Assembly (NCBI GenBank): GCA_013399895.1
Contig: VXBA01003383.1
Coordinates: forward strand, 380,424 to 444,423
Direction of reading: 5' to 3'
Source of the DNA: Serilophus lunatus
Lineage: Eukaryota; Chordata; Aves; Passeriformes; Eurylaimidae
DNA length: 64,000 nt
Below the pieces are notes generated by a model. The model saw only the letters and a program-made list of their open reading frames with translations, had not been told where the DNA came from and made no database searches. Both the position numbers and the translations under genes were made by a program. Shown here piece by piece: positions 49,204 through 61,500 of the stretch (the stretch's first letter is position 1; each line of letters begins with the position of its first letter).

Positions 49204-52200
49204 ACAAGATTGAAGGAAAACAAGAGGTGTAGCTGAGCCACCAGTTTATTACTGGTGTAGATTTTGATAGAGGAGGTTAGCTGTGTGAAACTGAGGGCCA
49301 GAATAAATATTAAAGAGCCGAAGATAGTAATTTTTTTCCTTTCTCTATTTTGGGCGTAGAACTGGTGTTGGTGGTCTTACACAGTGCAGTTATACCCAAG
49401 AGTTTGTCCATGTTCAAGTGGTACAAACCTTTCAGGCCATGGTGTGGGATGGCTAACTCTGACTTTCTAACACTTGGTTCCAAACATCTATGTCAGCTCT
49501 CCTAAATGGGATGGTGCAAAAAGAAGAAAATCACTGATATTTTTAAACAAAGCTTTCCTGTACAAGTCCCAAGACTGCAGACCTGCAGTTTAGACAGGCA
49601 TGTTACTCTGTAAGTGAACAAAGCTTGAGCTCCATGGCTATGTCACTACAATCCATGCTGTTTATTATGTGCTCTCATAAGGAACATTGTTTTCCTAGCA
49701 TGGTGAGCATGCTGCCTTGAGTAAATCCCTTTTTCAACTTCTTGTAACTTGTGTTTGTTTTGCTGATTGCCCTGGAAACTGAGCTTTTCTACCAGCCCAG
49801 GGCGGTTCAGATTGCAGGGATCAGGAAGGAATGCAGCGAGAGGGCTGCCAGGGGGTAACAAACCCAGTATCTCTTGGCAGTGGGTAGAGAGTGTCCCTGT
49901 GTGGAGTCAAGAGGCACCCAGGAGCAGAGTTTCACCTGTTGTTGAGAGGTGCAATATGACTCCCCTGCAGTGTGGATTTGCTGATGTTAGGTGTGTTCAT
50001 CCTGTATAGAAGCTGTGAAAACGGTCATGTTGAAATCATTCTTGTTTAGGTCAGTTAATGCTTTTGATGTCTTTGGCTTGTGTTTGTGTGGTGTTGACTG
50101 CTGATTTTTATAACATAATGGCTTTGCGGGTTGCTTCCAACTGTGAGAACTGACTGGAAATACAATTGAATGTATTTTTTTTCCCTGAGCCACCCTAGGA
50201 CTGGGAAAGAGCAAGCTAAAATAGGTGTTACTGTATTGTAAGAACATGGAAATGTTCATGCTCAGATGCCTTGTTGGCATTAGCGTAAGTGATGTAGAAA
50301 CAGTGTTTTGGAAACATTGTGAAAGTCCTTTTACCCAACCATTTAGTTAACTAACCACATGATACTGAGATTTGTTCAGATGTTCCTCTTTGGTTTCCTG
50401 ATTATTCAGTAACTTTAATAATGAAGAACATACCAGTGATTGTAATCACATCTATTTTTAAAACCAACTAACCCCAAACCCTCCCTTACATTTTTTCTGT
50501 CTTCTCTTATGTTGCTGCTTTCTGCTTCTCTCTTCCTCCTCAATTTTCCTTCTTCGTATTTATAGTTAGAGCAATTTTTATTGTATGGTGTGTTCCCAGA
50601 TACTGTGACTTTGCATCACATCTTCAGATGCTCCCAAGACTGTCCTGCTTGTGCCTGGCAGTCATCTCTGTAGATGTCCAGGGATGAGTTAGATGATGAC
50701 TTGAAAATACAGTTGTAGATTGTTGCTAAAAGTGTGTGAGAATCACCAAAACCAGTAAGGATAGCAAATGTGTACCAACATAAATTAAGCCCTGCCTGCA
50801 CTGAAGTCTTACTTTATGAGAAGTGATCCTCTTGAGTCAGCTGAAGTCCCCTGTAGTAAGCTCATTTAAGCAGATTCAACTGTTCTTTACAGACAGTGTT
50901 TTTGATGAGAGGGACACTCCCATTGCTGGAGAAGGCTCAGCAAGACCTCTCCTCAGTTAACATCTGCAGCCAAGAAGCAAAGGGGATAGTGAGATGCAAT
51001 GGGAACAAGAGGGAGCACACTCTGCAAAGGTCGTGAAGCCGTAATATCCATATCCTGTGAGGATCACCCTAGTGGATACGGTTCAGCTCTCAGAGCAGAG
51101 CCCTTTCGGCATGTGAAAAAACAAACAAACTTGTAGCCACAGACAGATTTGAAAACATTGAGTGTGAAGGGCAAATAAATAGGAGGTGATAGAAGTCACT
51201 TTAATAATGACTAGGGTGCAGAAAGGGCTCTTGTGCTTTCTCTGGTTTGTAACAGGGAGGATGTAATAGTGACATTGGCTGCTTTTTTTCAATGCTGGTA
51301 AGTGGAATTATTTTTTTTTTTCTTTTTAAGCAGCAGTTTGATATTGCAGGCATTTATGGAAGTTTAAAAAACAATTCAGCAAAACTCTGAAAGCTGACAT
51401 TTATGTGACTGACAGATATTTTATTGAGGATGTTAAGATCTCTGTGGTTCAGCTTTAAGATACCCTTTTTAATTATTAGAAATTAGTAATTGGCCTTTCT
51501 CTTAAAGTGTCTAGTATCAATCAGTTAGAACAAGGTCAGTGTATTTAAGGGATCATAGATGTCATTTGATACATGCGTTCCTGTATTGTGACTTAATTAA
51601 ATAATTCATTATTACTGCCTTAATTGAAGTGGTATTTATTCAATGACTTTGAGCTGTTCAGTGTTTCAGTTCCTTTTAAACTTTGACAGCAAATATACAT
51701 TGCTTTTCTGTATATATAAATTATTATTTCATGTAAGTTGTTTTAATATATGAAATCCCACACTGACTTAAAATGCAAGTGGCTGTACTTTCAACTTTAA
51801 TTTTAATGAAGTTTTGTTTTTAAAAAATCCGATTTGAATTTAAACTAAATGCTTTATATTACAGGAATAAAGTTTTATTTTTATCAATCCTGATTTACTC
51901 TGCCTATTCAGGTCTTGTGATTGGTCATGAGTTCAGCTGCCAGGGGAGAAGGCATTGAGAGCTATGGCTGAGATGAGCCTAGTGGACAAAGGGTGGGCAG
52001 CCTCTGCCAGGTCTCCAGCTGCTGAGAATATCATGGGCTTCGATGTGAGCCAGGGCTTGCTGGCATCATGATTTAGAGGTTGAAGGGCACACCTGTGGAA
52101 AAGCAACAGAGGAACTGTTTGTCCCTTTGATTTTGTTTGGCTCTTGAGGGCTTGCTAGTTCCTTGACTGTTGCTGGGTTCTCTGAAGTAGCCGGAGTTAA

Positions 52201-55200
52201 AGGGTGATTCAGCTTTCCCGACTATGCAAAAGTGTGTTTTCTTGCTCAGTTGCTTTTCTCTCTTTATATACCTGAACTTTTAAGAAATACAAATGCCTGC
52301 TTGGCAACCCTGTAGCTTGGTTGGCCTTAGAGAGTCAAACCCACATGGACTGACGTGCACGAGACTCCCTTCCTGCAGTGCACCAGCAGACCTGTATGTC
52401 CTGTCAACTGCACTGATGCCAACTCATTAATGGTTATGGGAGTGCCTGGCAAAACTGCAAGGTTTCCATCCTGTCCTGGGGCCTCCAGACCTTTTATAGC
52501 TCCCAACTGAGGCACAGCAGGAAAGACCATGGTTTATTGCAGTTAGAGATAGCAGGAATGGCATTTGAAGGAAAAGGTATCTGGGGGCAAACTGAAGGCA
52601 TTTGATATAAAAATGATTGAGTGGCAATAAACTTTATAACAGCCTGCTTCAGCATGTGCTTTCTCTCCAGTGCTTGAAAGGAGGCTTTGGAGAGTGGCTG
52701 TCTGTGTCTTTCATCACTTCAGAGTGGATTTTGCAATTATGCTGGCCCTGAAAACCTACAGAACATGACACCCATTTCCAGTATTTATCAGTATCTCTCA
52801 TTTGTAGTTTTATGCCTCTCTTTTAAGGCACTTGTTTTAGACTGTTCCAGCAGACGATAGCTAGCATCAGCTATCAGCAATATTACTGCATTTTGGAATG
52901 GTGCTAGTTATGATGAATAATATTGGGCAAACTGATATTTTTTTCCTTAAGGGGACACAAATCATCCTTTTCTCCCAAGTGAGCTGATGGTTTGGCAGGG
53001 TGAAAGGATGAATAAAAATTGCCTTCCAAGTATGTGCAAGTTGACAACCCGAAAGGTGATTTTCTTGACTCATATACTTCAGGTTGCTGGGTTTTACGTA
53101 TGGCAAGTCTCCAGAACAAATATTGCTTTTGGAAAAACTAACTATATTCTGCCCTAAGAGCTAAGGTACGAAGTGTCAGGCCTCAAATGATACGCTTGAT
53201 TTAGAATTCTCTGGAGTTCAAAAATTGTAAATTTTATCAGCAGCGGTTTCATGAAAAAATGCATAGCAAAAGTTGAAACTTTCTTGAGCATAAACCTAGG
53301 CACTAGGACTTCTAGAAAGGGTGAATTTAGCATAGAAATATAATCTATTCAGTGTTTTTTAAAAGGTTGCCTTCATTTCCTCGGAAATGCTTTGAAGGGG
53401 TGCTATCACCCACCATCATATCATTGTGTGTACATTACAAACCTGGTTGTAGTATCATGTGCTGATACTGAAATTTTTATTGTTTGTTGGGTCACAGTTT
53501 GAAATCCATTTAGTGGAAAAGAAGTACCAAAAGGAATTTAATGAAAGGGGATACAACATGTAAATTGGGTCATTTACCTTCTCCCCAGCAGTCTTAGGCT
53601 AGCTAGAAGAGACCTTTTAATGCAAAAATTGGTGTATAGTTTCAAGTTTTTCTCTGTGAGATTCATATTAAGAAAAAAGAAATTGAGCTACCAGTACACT
53701 GACTCTTCCCCCAAAAAAACAATCCGTGCTTCTCATTTGTAGGTGGTATTTTTAAAACAGCATACAAAATCTACAGCATAGTGCCACTTCTGACTCCAAG
53801 TAAAGAAAAGTTCAACTTAGTTCAGAATGAATACAAGCAAACTTCGATTAGGAAAAAAAAAAAAAGAGATCTATGATGTAGTGATATGATGCAGACTTTG
53901 GATTAGGCTGTTCAAGAATCGTCAGTCAGAGCTGTTAGATTGGAATGGGTAAGAGCTGAAAGGTTTGGAGCACGTGAGCAGAGGATGTATCGCTTGCAGT
54001 CATAGTGCCCAAGCAAACGGCGAATAGCCTTGTGGGCGAAGGAGCTTTTGGCTGTGGCTGTGCCCGAGGTTCTGATACGTAGAGACAGCAGCTCACTGGA
54101 GGTGTCTTGCTTTTGCTCTGGTTGTGTCTCTTTGGGGCTGAGCTTGGTTGAATGTTTGGTTATGCAGTGAGTTAAGTAAGTGCACTTATCGTTCTGAATG
54201 GTGATTTTCCTGGAAATACAGGTCTGAAATGGTGTAGCACTAGTGGAAATTCTTGAACTACTGTTTTTGGTAAGCATTTTCGGTTCAGCACTATTGGCAA
54301 GCTTTACTGCCTGGCTTGTCTTGGAAAAGAGTAGTAGGCCCCCCACTCTCTGTTTCCTTTCTCAGGTGCAGTTACAGAAAGGGAGACTGAAATGGCTGAG
54401 AGAGGGAGGGAAGTCCTACCAGCATTTCTCTGAGGAAATAAAGCTGTGAAACCAAGCTTTGTTATGCTGTTTGCAAAACTATTTGGGTGGAGAGATGGGA
54501 AAACATTCTCCTGGATAAAATTGCAGCTCCTCTGGTAATGAGCTCTTAAAACATCAAGTAAATAGTGAGCTGATAAAATTGTTTCCTCCCTCCAAACCCA
54601 AAGCCTCCTGAAAAATATTAATTCTTCCCTATCTCTATTAATTCTTCCCCTAAGTATAAGCGGTTTCATTGTCTGTCTGCTGTTATTTGTAAGAGTCATA
54701 TTATATTGTAGTTATTTGGTTGGGTAGAATACGCAGAATTTGTTAAATGTCTTCCATCTATGTGACTATTTGACTCTGCTTGATGTAGCATTGCTCCAGG
54801 AGAGAAAAGGCACAAAAAGGAAGGCAGCTGTGGGCTGTATACCCTTGCTGCCCTGTGTACTTTCTGACAGCCTGGAGTTTCTGTAGGTGGGTGACACTTG
54901 GCCAGAAGAATCAGATTTGAGAAACAGACATTTGATATTCACTCTGTTGGGGTTTGGAATTTTTTTAAAGGATCATAAATTGCAGTAGTTGGAAGCAGCA
55001 GAATGAAGAGCAAGATGACAACAAATTGGACCAAATAGCAGCTTAATTTTATATTGATCTACAGATAAATGCAAAAGACTCTCATCTGTGCCGGTCAGTA
55101 GTAGTTCTGTAAAACAAGGTTTAGTTTGACTAAGCTGTGTCTTGTTTTCAAATATGACAAAATTATAAATACAATTGGAAACACCCATAGTGTGATCGAG

Positions 55201-55404
55201 ATTGGGATCTTACAGTTAACCAAATCAGAAACAGGCAATCAGGCAGGTTTTTATTGAAGTACATCTGTGCAAAGTCAATGTTATGAATTTGTATCTTTGC
55301 AAGATGGTTGCTTTGGGCATCAGCTCTTTATTGTTAGTGTCACAGGTGAATTTTGATAAAATCCATTTGACACTGGTAATGCAGGTTTTGAATATTGTGT
55401 ACTA

Positions 55405-55421
55405 CTTTGTCACATTTGCAG
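55405..55421 (+). other. JARID2 exon 3 splice acceptor
   Basis: TTTGTCACATTTGCAG ends at 55421 and is followed by GACTTCTC. TACTAC at 55400-55405 is a possible branch region, by eye only. The split Gly codon and the protein match both fix this site. Confidence 0.9.
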
Positions 55422-55563
55422 GACTTCTCACTAATGGCCAATCTAAAGGATTAGGACCAGGATCAGAACAGCTGGAGAATGAGAAGGACGATGCATCGCA
55501 AGTGTCCTCAACGAGCAACGATGTTAGTTCTTCAGATTTTGAAGAAGGCCCCTCAAGAAAAAG
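55422..55563 (+). CDS. JARID2: JARID2 coding exon 3 (internal exon, acidic/serine-rich linker)
   Basis: Second JARID2 coding exon in the window, 142 bp. Its first two bases join the last G of exon 2 to make Gly, then 46 codons follow (LLTNGQSKGLGPGSEQ at the start, SSSDFEEGPSRK at the end), and the final AG carries into exon 4. By human numbering this is about residues 61-108. The encoded stretch is low-complexity, acidic and serine-rich (ENEKDDASQVSSTSNDVSSS) and probably disordered. It ends in the basic SRKR that begins the nuclear-localisation stretch; the EZH2-methylated Lys116 known from human JARID2 would lie a few codons into exon 4. Splice signals are CACATTTGCAG for the acceptor and AAG|GTCAGT for the donor. 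An open frame continues upstream to 55283, but that part is intronic because the protein match starts exactly at the acceptor. Compared with recalled human sequence, TNG replaces GND and two other residues differ; the rest is the same. Confidence 0.97.
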
Positions 55564-55569
55564 GTCAGT
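55561..55569 (+). other. JARID2 exon 3 splice donor
   Basis: AAG|GTCAGT. The GT at 55564-55565 leaves a two-base codon remnant (AG), consistent with the Arg codon split that human JARID2 has before the PRLQAQ stretch. Confidence 0.9.
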
Positions 55570-58500
55570 AGTACATTAGGATTAAAGTATAGCCTTTCTA
55601 CTTTGTTCCTTTTGTCTTACAGTGTTGTGATTATGTTATCAGCAGGGTATGGTTAGATATACTCCCCTTCCGTGTACACTTTCCAGTGTGGATTCCTGCT
55701 AGTAACAGGATATAGCAAACTTTGCTTCACCCATTGGTATAGATGGTTCTTCTTGTTGTTTGGAAAAACAGTTGTTATTTTGCAGTAGGTGAATGCTAAT
55801 TTAAATGCCTTCAGACTCTCTTCCCTCTCTCCTCCTCCTCTGGCTTTGGCCTTTCAGGTTGTATCAATAAATAAGTGTGTGTAATTTCAAGGAAAGCATT
55901 ACTAAAGTAGTTAATGTTACTGTTGTTAGAGTGAAACCACGGTTAAAAAAAGAAGAAAAGAATAAAACAGATACTTACGAGAAGAGCTAATGAGGCCTTG
56001 TGATGGGTATAGGTTGCAAAGGACTACTTTGAGACACTACTCTAGCAAGCTACCTCCTCTTTCCTAGAAGTCACTGAATGTGCGAAATGTGGGTTAAAAT
56101 CATAGAACTGAAGCCAATCTATTACAGAAATTACATTGAGAATGCAGGAGGCTGGGAGTTGTCCTCTGTATGAAGTAGGAGCAAAAACAGGCTGTCTGAA
56201 AAATGCCATTTAGAAGGCAGTTTTCTCAAGCTTTTACTTCCACTCTCCTTACATCCTAATCCCAAGCCAAAATGAGCTGTAAAGAAAAAAGTATTCCTGT
56301 TTTCTGTATGACCTTATGCTTCCACTGAAAAGCCCATTGGATGAAGAGGCTGGTACTTCCCTGGACCACCCTCGTGTTCGTGTTCCTGTTCCAATGTTCC
56401 CCACCCCTGGTCCCCACAACCTTTTCTGTCTTCACGAGCAACAAACTCAAAATCTAGGTAATATGCCCTTCTCATCTTAGCTCATTTGATCTATCAGAGT
56501 AAAACTTGTTTTGTCTTTCCATAATGGTAGAAATTTTGTGCGGCTTATTCCATCCTACTGCTGATAAGGGCAAAAGTGTTTGTGTATATTTTGGGCTTTA
56601 TTAGATACAACAGAGGCTTGAAAATTATTTCTGCTGAGCTATTCAGGTGACATTGACTGTAGATGTGTTCCTGGGAGACAGTGGTCATTGTTTCATGGCC
56701 ACTGTTGCTTGCACATTATCTTAAGGAATTTGTGCTGGCCTCTGCACTTGCTTTGTCCCCTCGTTCCTCAGCTGTGCTGACAGAACAGCTTGCAGGGTCA
56801 CACCATGAATAGGTTCAAGGAGATGGTTAGGATTAAAAATAATAGCAAGAGGATGATGAATTGAGGCTTTTTGCCAGGGTTCTTTATCATTAGCCTGCAT
56901 GAGGCTTTTATCTCTTGTTCACAGTACGGTTGTAGGAGCAACTGCCAGTGCAACCAAGAGGGCATCCCCTTCCTCTCTTGGGACTGGAAGGGGGCTTGTC
57001 CCTTAACCTGTTTCTGGTGTCCTGCACAGTCCAGCTTCAGAAATGAGTGGGATTGCTACATCACCAGTCTCCAGAAAATGCATTTGAGTATTCCATGTGA
57101 AATACTTTCGGGGCAGTATTTGCTAGATTTGAGCTGAGGGAATTCAGACCTTCAGCTGAGAAGCAGCTGGGGAGGGGTTCAGGCATAATAATAGGGAGCT
57201 CAGTGCCTTTGTTACTTTTCAGGTTAAAAACAAAAAAAAACCCCAGAAAAAATCAGTTCTGACACAGAACCCAAGATGAAAACTAGTTGCTTTTGTGGAA
57301 GGTGAGGCGTCATTTCACTACTTCTTCATGCATCATGAACTGTTGAGTTAATATTATGGTTGTTGCTGCAGTTGCTATGAGGGAGAATGTTACTGTTACG
57401 TTTCCATTTACACCTAACAGACTTCTATCTACTTTTTTCCTACTCAATTTCCTCTTTGAAAACTGACATTTTCTGTGCTCCTTCTCTTAAGCCTGTAGTG
57501 AAGCATGTTGAGTGTTTTGATATAATTTTTCTGTTTCTTTTAGGTTTTTTGTTTTGTTTAGCTGAATATGTAATGTTTCTACAATCCATGTCATCTTCAG
57601 ATCCTAGAAATAGTCCAAAAGGACACGCAGGAAAATGAGGAAGGAGGGAACAGGACTGAACTGGAATTTTTGAGGTCACTGCCTCAGCTACTTAGTTTTG
57701 AGAAGTGTGCCTTCCTTTTCTTCTCCCCGGGCTTTCTCAAAATCAAACTTTTAGATTGTATGTTCAGCACTATGTACAAGTAATGACACTCTTGTAGTAA
57801 AATGCACATTTAAGGACTGCAGGTTTAGCATGTACTCTGAACAGACCATTACATAAGATACTATTTAGTTTTTTATGGCTTGTGGGGGATTTTTGGTGCA
57901 TGGCAGGAGTGGTCTTTTGTAGGCTTGAATGTGTCATCTAGAGGAATAGGCCACCTGTATTTCTCACTAGTGGTGATAAAAAGAGAGTGCTAAGCAACTA
58001 AGGATAATGAATAAGGGAGTCTGTATTAAGGGCCTTCAGTGTGTTCACTAGTTTAAAGCTCTGGTTTGGCCTTCAGTTCTTCAGTGTAATGGAAGGCTGG
58101 TACTGTCTCTTCCTAGTTTCTTCTTCCCACATCTTTCCAGCTGTTGCATGTGGCAGTCTTTTGATCCCATGTCTGTCATCTCAGTGGGCTGTTCTGGCAG
58201 CATTTTCTCCCCCTGCATAGAGCAGGTTACATTATATAAAGGGAATAGGGAGATAGATTCATGCATGTGTGCAGCATGTGTGTGTTTTTAATTTCCATTT
58301 ATAATTGCTCCAAACTTCTCCAGTTTCAGAGACAATTTGCACAAGAGCCTGAATCAACAGTAAGTGTAAATTCTTGTATCAAACTGAGTGGAAGGTGAAT
58401 TTCCTAGCATGGCCTTATGGTCTCACTGTGCCAGTCACCTCTGGTGTATATTTTTCTTGGGTCAAAACTAGGCAGTGGATGCTCTCAGTGAGTTATTGGT

Positions 58501-61500
58501 CAGAGGACTTAGTTGTAGATAGATGGATGGATGCTGACAGGCATCTGTTGGGGGAGATAAATCCCTACCAGCCTGCCTGTTGACCAGTGAAGAGATTACT
58601 GATGAATATTCCTTATTTCACATATGCATGTCAAACAGAATAACACAACAGGAGAACCCCCAACCAAGCACAGCTTAAGGTTTGCCACATCTATTTTTTT
58701 TCCAGTTTCAATCCCTTCTCTAGTAACATAATCTGATTGAAGAGCTACACATGTCAGAAAGAGAGCATCATGGTGGAAGGAAAAAGGTTGCTGTTTTGGG
58801 GACAGTGTGTAGATTCAATATAATACTGTAGATTTTGTTCAGAAACTCACTTAGATACTTTGTTTGATGGACCAGGCTTTGGAAGGCAGTGGCCTGACCG
58901 TTAGGCTACAAATGATTCCAACTGGCTGATGAGTAGTCAGTAATTACCACCTTTGGTCTCTGGGGATTGGAAGAAGTTTCCTGCACAGCTGGGTTTGCAG
59001 CTGAAGTGGAAAGTTCCGTCTCCATTTTATTATGTGCATTGCTTTATATTGCAACAGTAATTTGGAACAGTTCTGAAGGTATGCCGCCTGCCTTTTGTGC
59101 TGCTGCAGGTTTCAGCTGGTGGTGGTGGTAAGGAGGAAAAAGAGTGCATGTACAGCTTTGCCTCTGCACAGCCTCCAGATAAGTCCAAAAATTGTAAGCC
59201 CTACTTACAGAGTAAGTGGGATTTGGGGAGAATTGGCAGTGGCAGTAGTGGCAAGCTTAGTACTTCAAAGTATTTAGATTTGTTTGAGTTTACACTCAAA
59301 GGATGGAAAATACTTGGCTTTGGTGTGAGCTGTGTATTGCTAGTGACGAGGTTTGAGGGGAAGCAGTGTGTTAATCCTGGGCAGTTAATATGACTTTCAG
59401 CCAGTAAAGGCGAAAGGTGTCAGCTTTATTCTAACATTTGGCAAAAGCTAAGCATTCAAGTGTTACACTAAATCTATTGTGAAATGGGTTGCTGTCTAGT
59501 TGCCATGTAAGTGAAAGCACTTGCTAGTTTGTTCAGTGCTTTGGGGAGAGATGAACAGAAGTGTTGATACACGGGCTTCGTAAAATATCACATTGGGTGG
59601 TCTTTACCATGTAAAGATTGTTTTCAAAACCTATAAAAAAGGTAATTGCTGAAAGAGAAGCTTAACTTCCATGGAGCTGCATGTTTGTGTTGTGAATCTC
59701 CAGTTTCCAGCTGTTGTTCTCCCTTGAGAAGATCAAAAATTATCTGGCCAAAGGTACTGGTCCCTGTGCTGTGTGCTTGTCCATTTTTATGGGCAACTCT
59801 TAAGACTGCAACCACTGGCAATCAATAACAGCGTACAGATACAGCTGCTTGTTTTCTAGCAACAAAGTGCCCAAGAAGAGACAGCAGAGTTAATGTGACA
59901 GTACGTTGATCTTTGGCGATAGTAGGCTATTGCTTGCTTCCTATTACTAATCAAGTGGCTACTCATTTATATGGCCCCCTTCCCAGAAATGCACACAGGG
60001 AATTGTCAAATCCACGGTTTTTGTATTGTGAAGTTGTGTTAATAGAAAGCTGTGCGAAGTGGGCAGAGGTTGTCGGATTTTAGTAACTGTAAAGAATTAA
60101 ATTTGATTGTTTTTTTGTTTTGTTTTTTTTAATTCAATGTTAGAGTATTTTCTCCGTTAAGAGGAAAAAAAGCATTAGATAGGTTAGGGTTGAAGGAATT
60201 TCCTCCCTTGCAAGAGCAGCAGGGTGGATGGACATTGTCCCCTGGGCCAAGGGTGTTCACAGCTTTTAAGAGAGGACACTTTGTCCAGGTCTGCTACAGG
60301 GCAGGTTGCTGGCTGCAGGAGAATAGAACAACCCACTGTGGAGCAGTAGTGTTTTAAGCTGCCACAGCTAGATTGGTCAGAAATTGCTTATTAGCAACCT
60401 TCTGAGGCCTTTAATTAATACAGCAGCTTTCTGCTAATGGTCTCAAGCATGTGACAATCAGACGTGTGATTGTGCACTACAGCAAGGCTAACCCATGGGA
60501 TGTGCTCCTGTTCCTTGCCTTGTGCTGGTTCTCTGCTGCTTTCTTCGTTTTCCTCTTTTGTCTTTTTTAAATGTTTATTTTTAAGATGCCATTTTAACTT
60601 TCTGAACTGATTCATTATGGTAAGATGAGTGTTAAGTTTTGTCAAATGAAAAGGTGGGAATATGTGGCCAAGGAGGGGGAGACAAGCACTCTCATCTCCT
60701 TTGGCTGATGGCTGCACAGCTGCTAGGCTGGCAGAACTGTTTTACACCCTCAGCACAAAAAAAAAAGCCAGGCAAGGGTAGGCAAGCTTTTGCACATTAG
60801 GCAAGCTGCTAATTTAAGTGGTTTCTTTTAGTGATATATCCTTTTCCACTTGAGCTGCAAAAGACCTTCATGCAGTAGAACTGTCAAAAGGTTGAGGGGA
60901 GTTGGGTTGGTTTCTTTTTTTTTTTCCTTTCTTTTTGTCACGTTGTTTTTATAGCTAATAATGAACAGTCTCTTTAGCACTAGACTTAGCACCTTCCATG
61001 CAAGATGTAAAACAAGGTCAATCCTGTTCCCACGTATGTAAATTTGTGAGGGATTTCTGCATGGTATTGTAGGTGATGGAGAGTGCAGTGTATTATGACT
61101 CGGGTGTGAAAGCAGGAGACTGCTTGTAATATCAAAGTGTTTTTCCAGGACCTTTTCAGTGAATAGTCTTTTCACTAATTGGAACACTATAAAATGCATT
61201 TGTGTTCAGCTGTTGCCTACTACAACACAATGTAAGCCCACTTGCCAACCAGGTGCTTCTATTATTTTTTTCTGATTTCAGTAGGCTATGCAAATCTGCA
61301 CTAGTCGTTTGCTTACCAAAAAACTACATTAATCCACAATAAAACCAAAATGCCAATAAGATTTATATATAATAGTGTCCCTTTTTTTCATGCCCCCACC
61401 CTCTCTTTCTGGAAATGCTGATATGAGTGGAACATATTTTTAGTGCCGCACATTTATATTTAAATATCAGGCCTTATAAACAAAGTAATAATTGTCCACT

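Larger units (their letters stand above)
40475..55421 (+). other. JARID2: JARID2 intron 2, second half
   Basis: Non-coding. It contains A/C-rich (42271) and TTTG-rich (46403) tracts, a YY1-like inverted motif at 46157, a 1-kb antisense CR1 fragment with reverse-transcriptase remnants at 48191-49203, and AT-rich, low-repeat stretches at 47330-48170 and 51400-51900 that could be conserved non-coding DNA. A 144-codon minus-strand open frame at 53912-54346 has no recognisable similarity and is treated as chance. Confidence 0.8.

Noticed and set aside
53912..54346. 144-codon minus-strand open frame, Ser/Thr/Lys-rich.
   Set aside because: No known family, no transcript signals, and composition typical of a chance frame.
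55283..55579. 98-codon open frame across exon 3 with an upstream Met.
   Set aside because: Residues before 55422 do not match JARID2 and lie upstream of a good acceptor, so it is intronic read-through.
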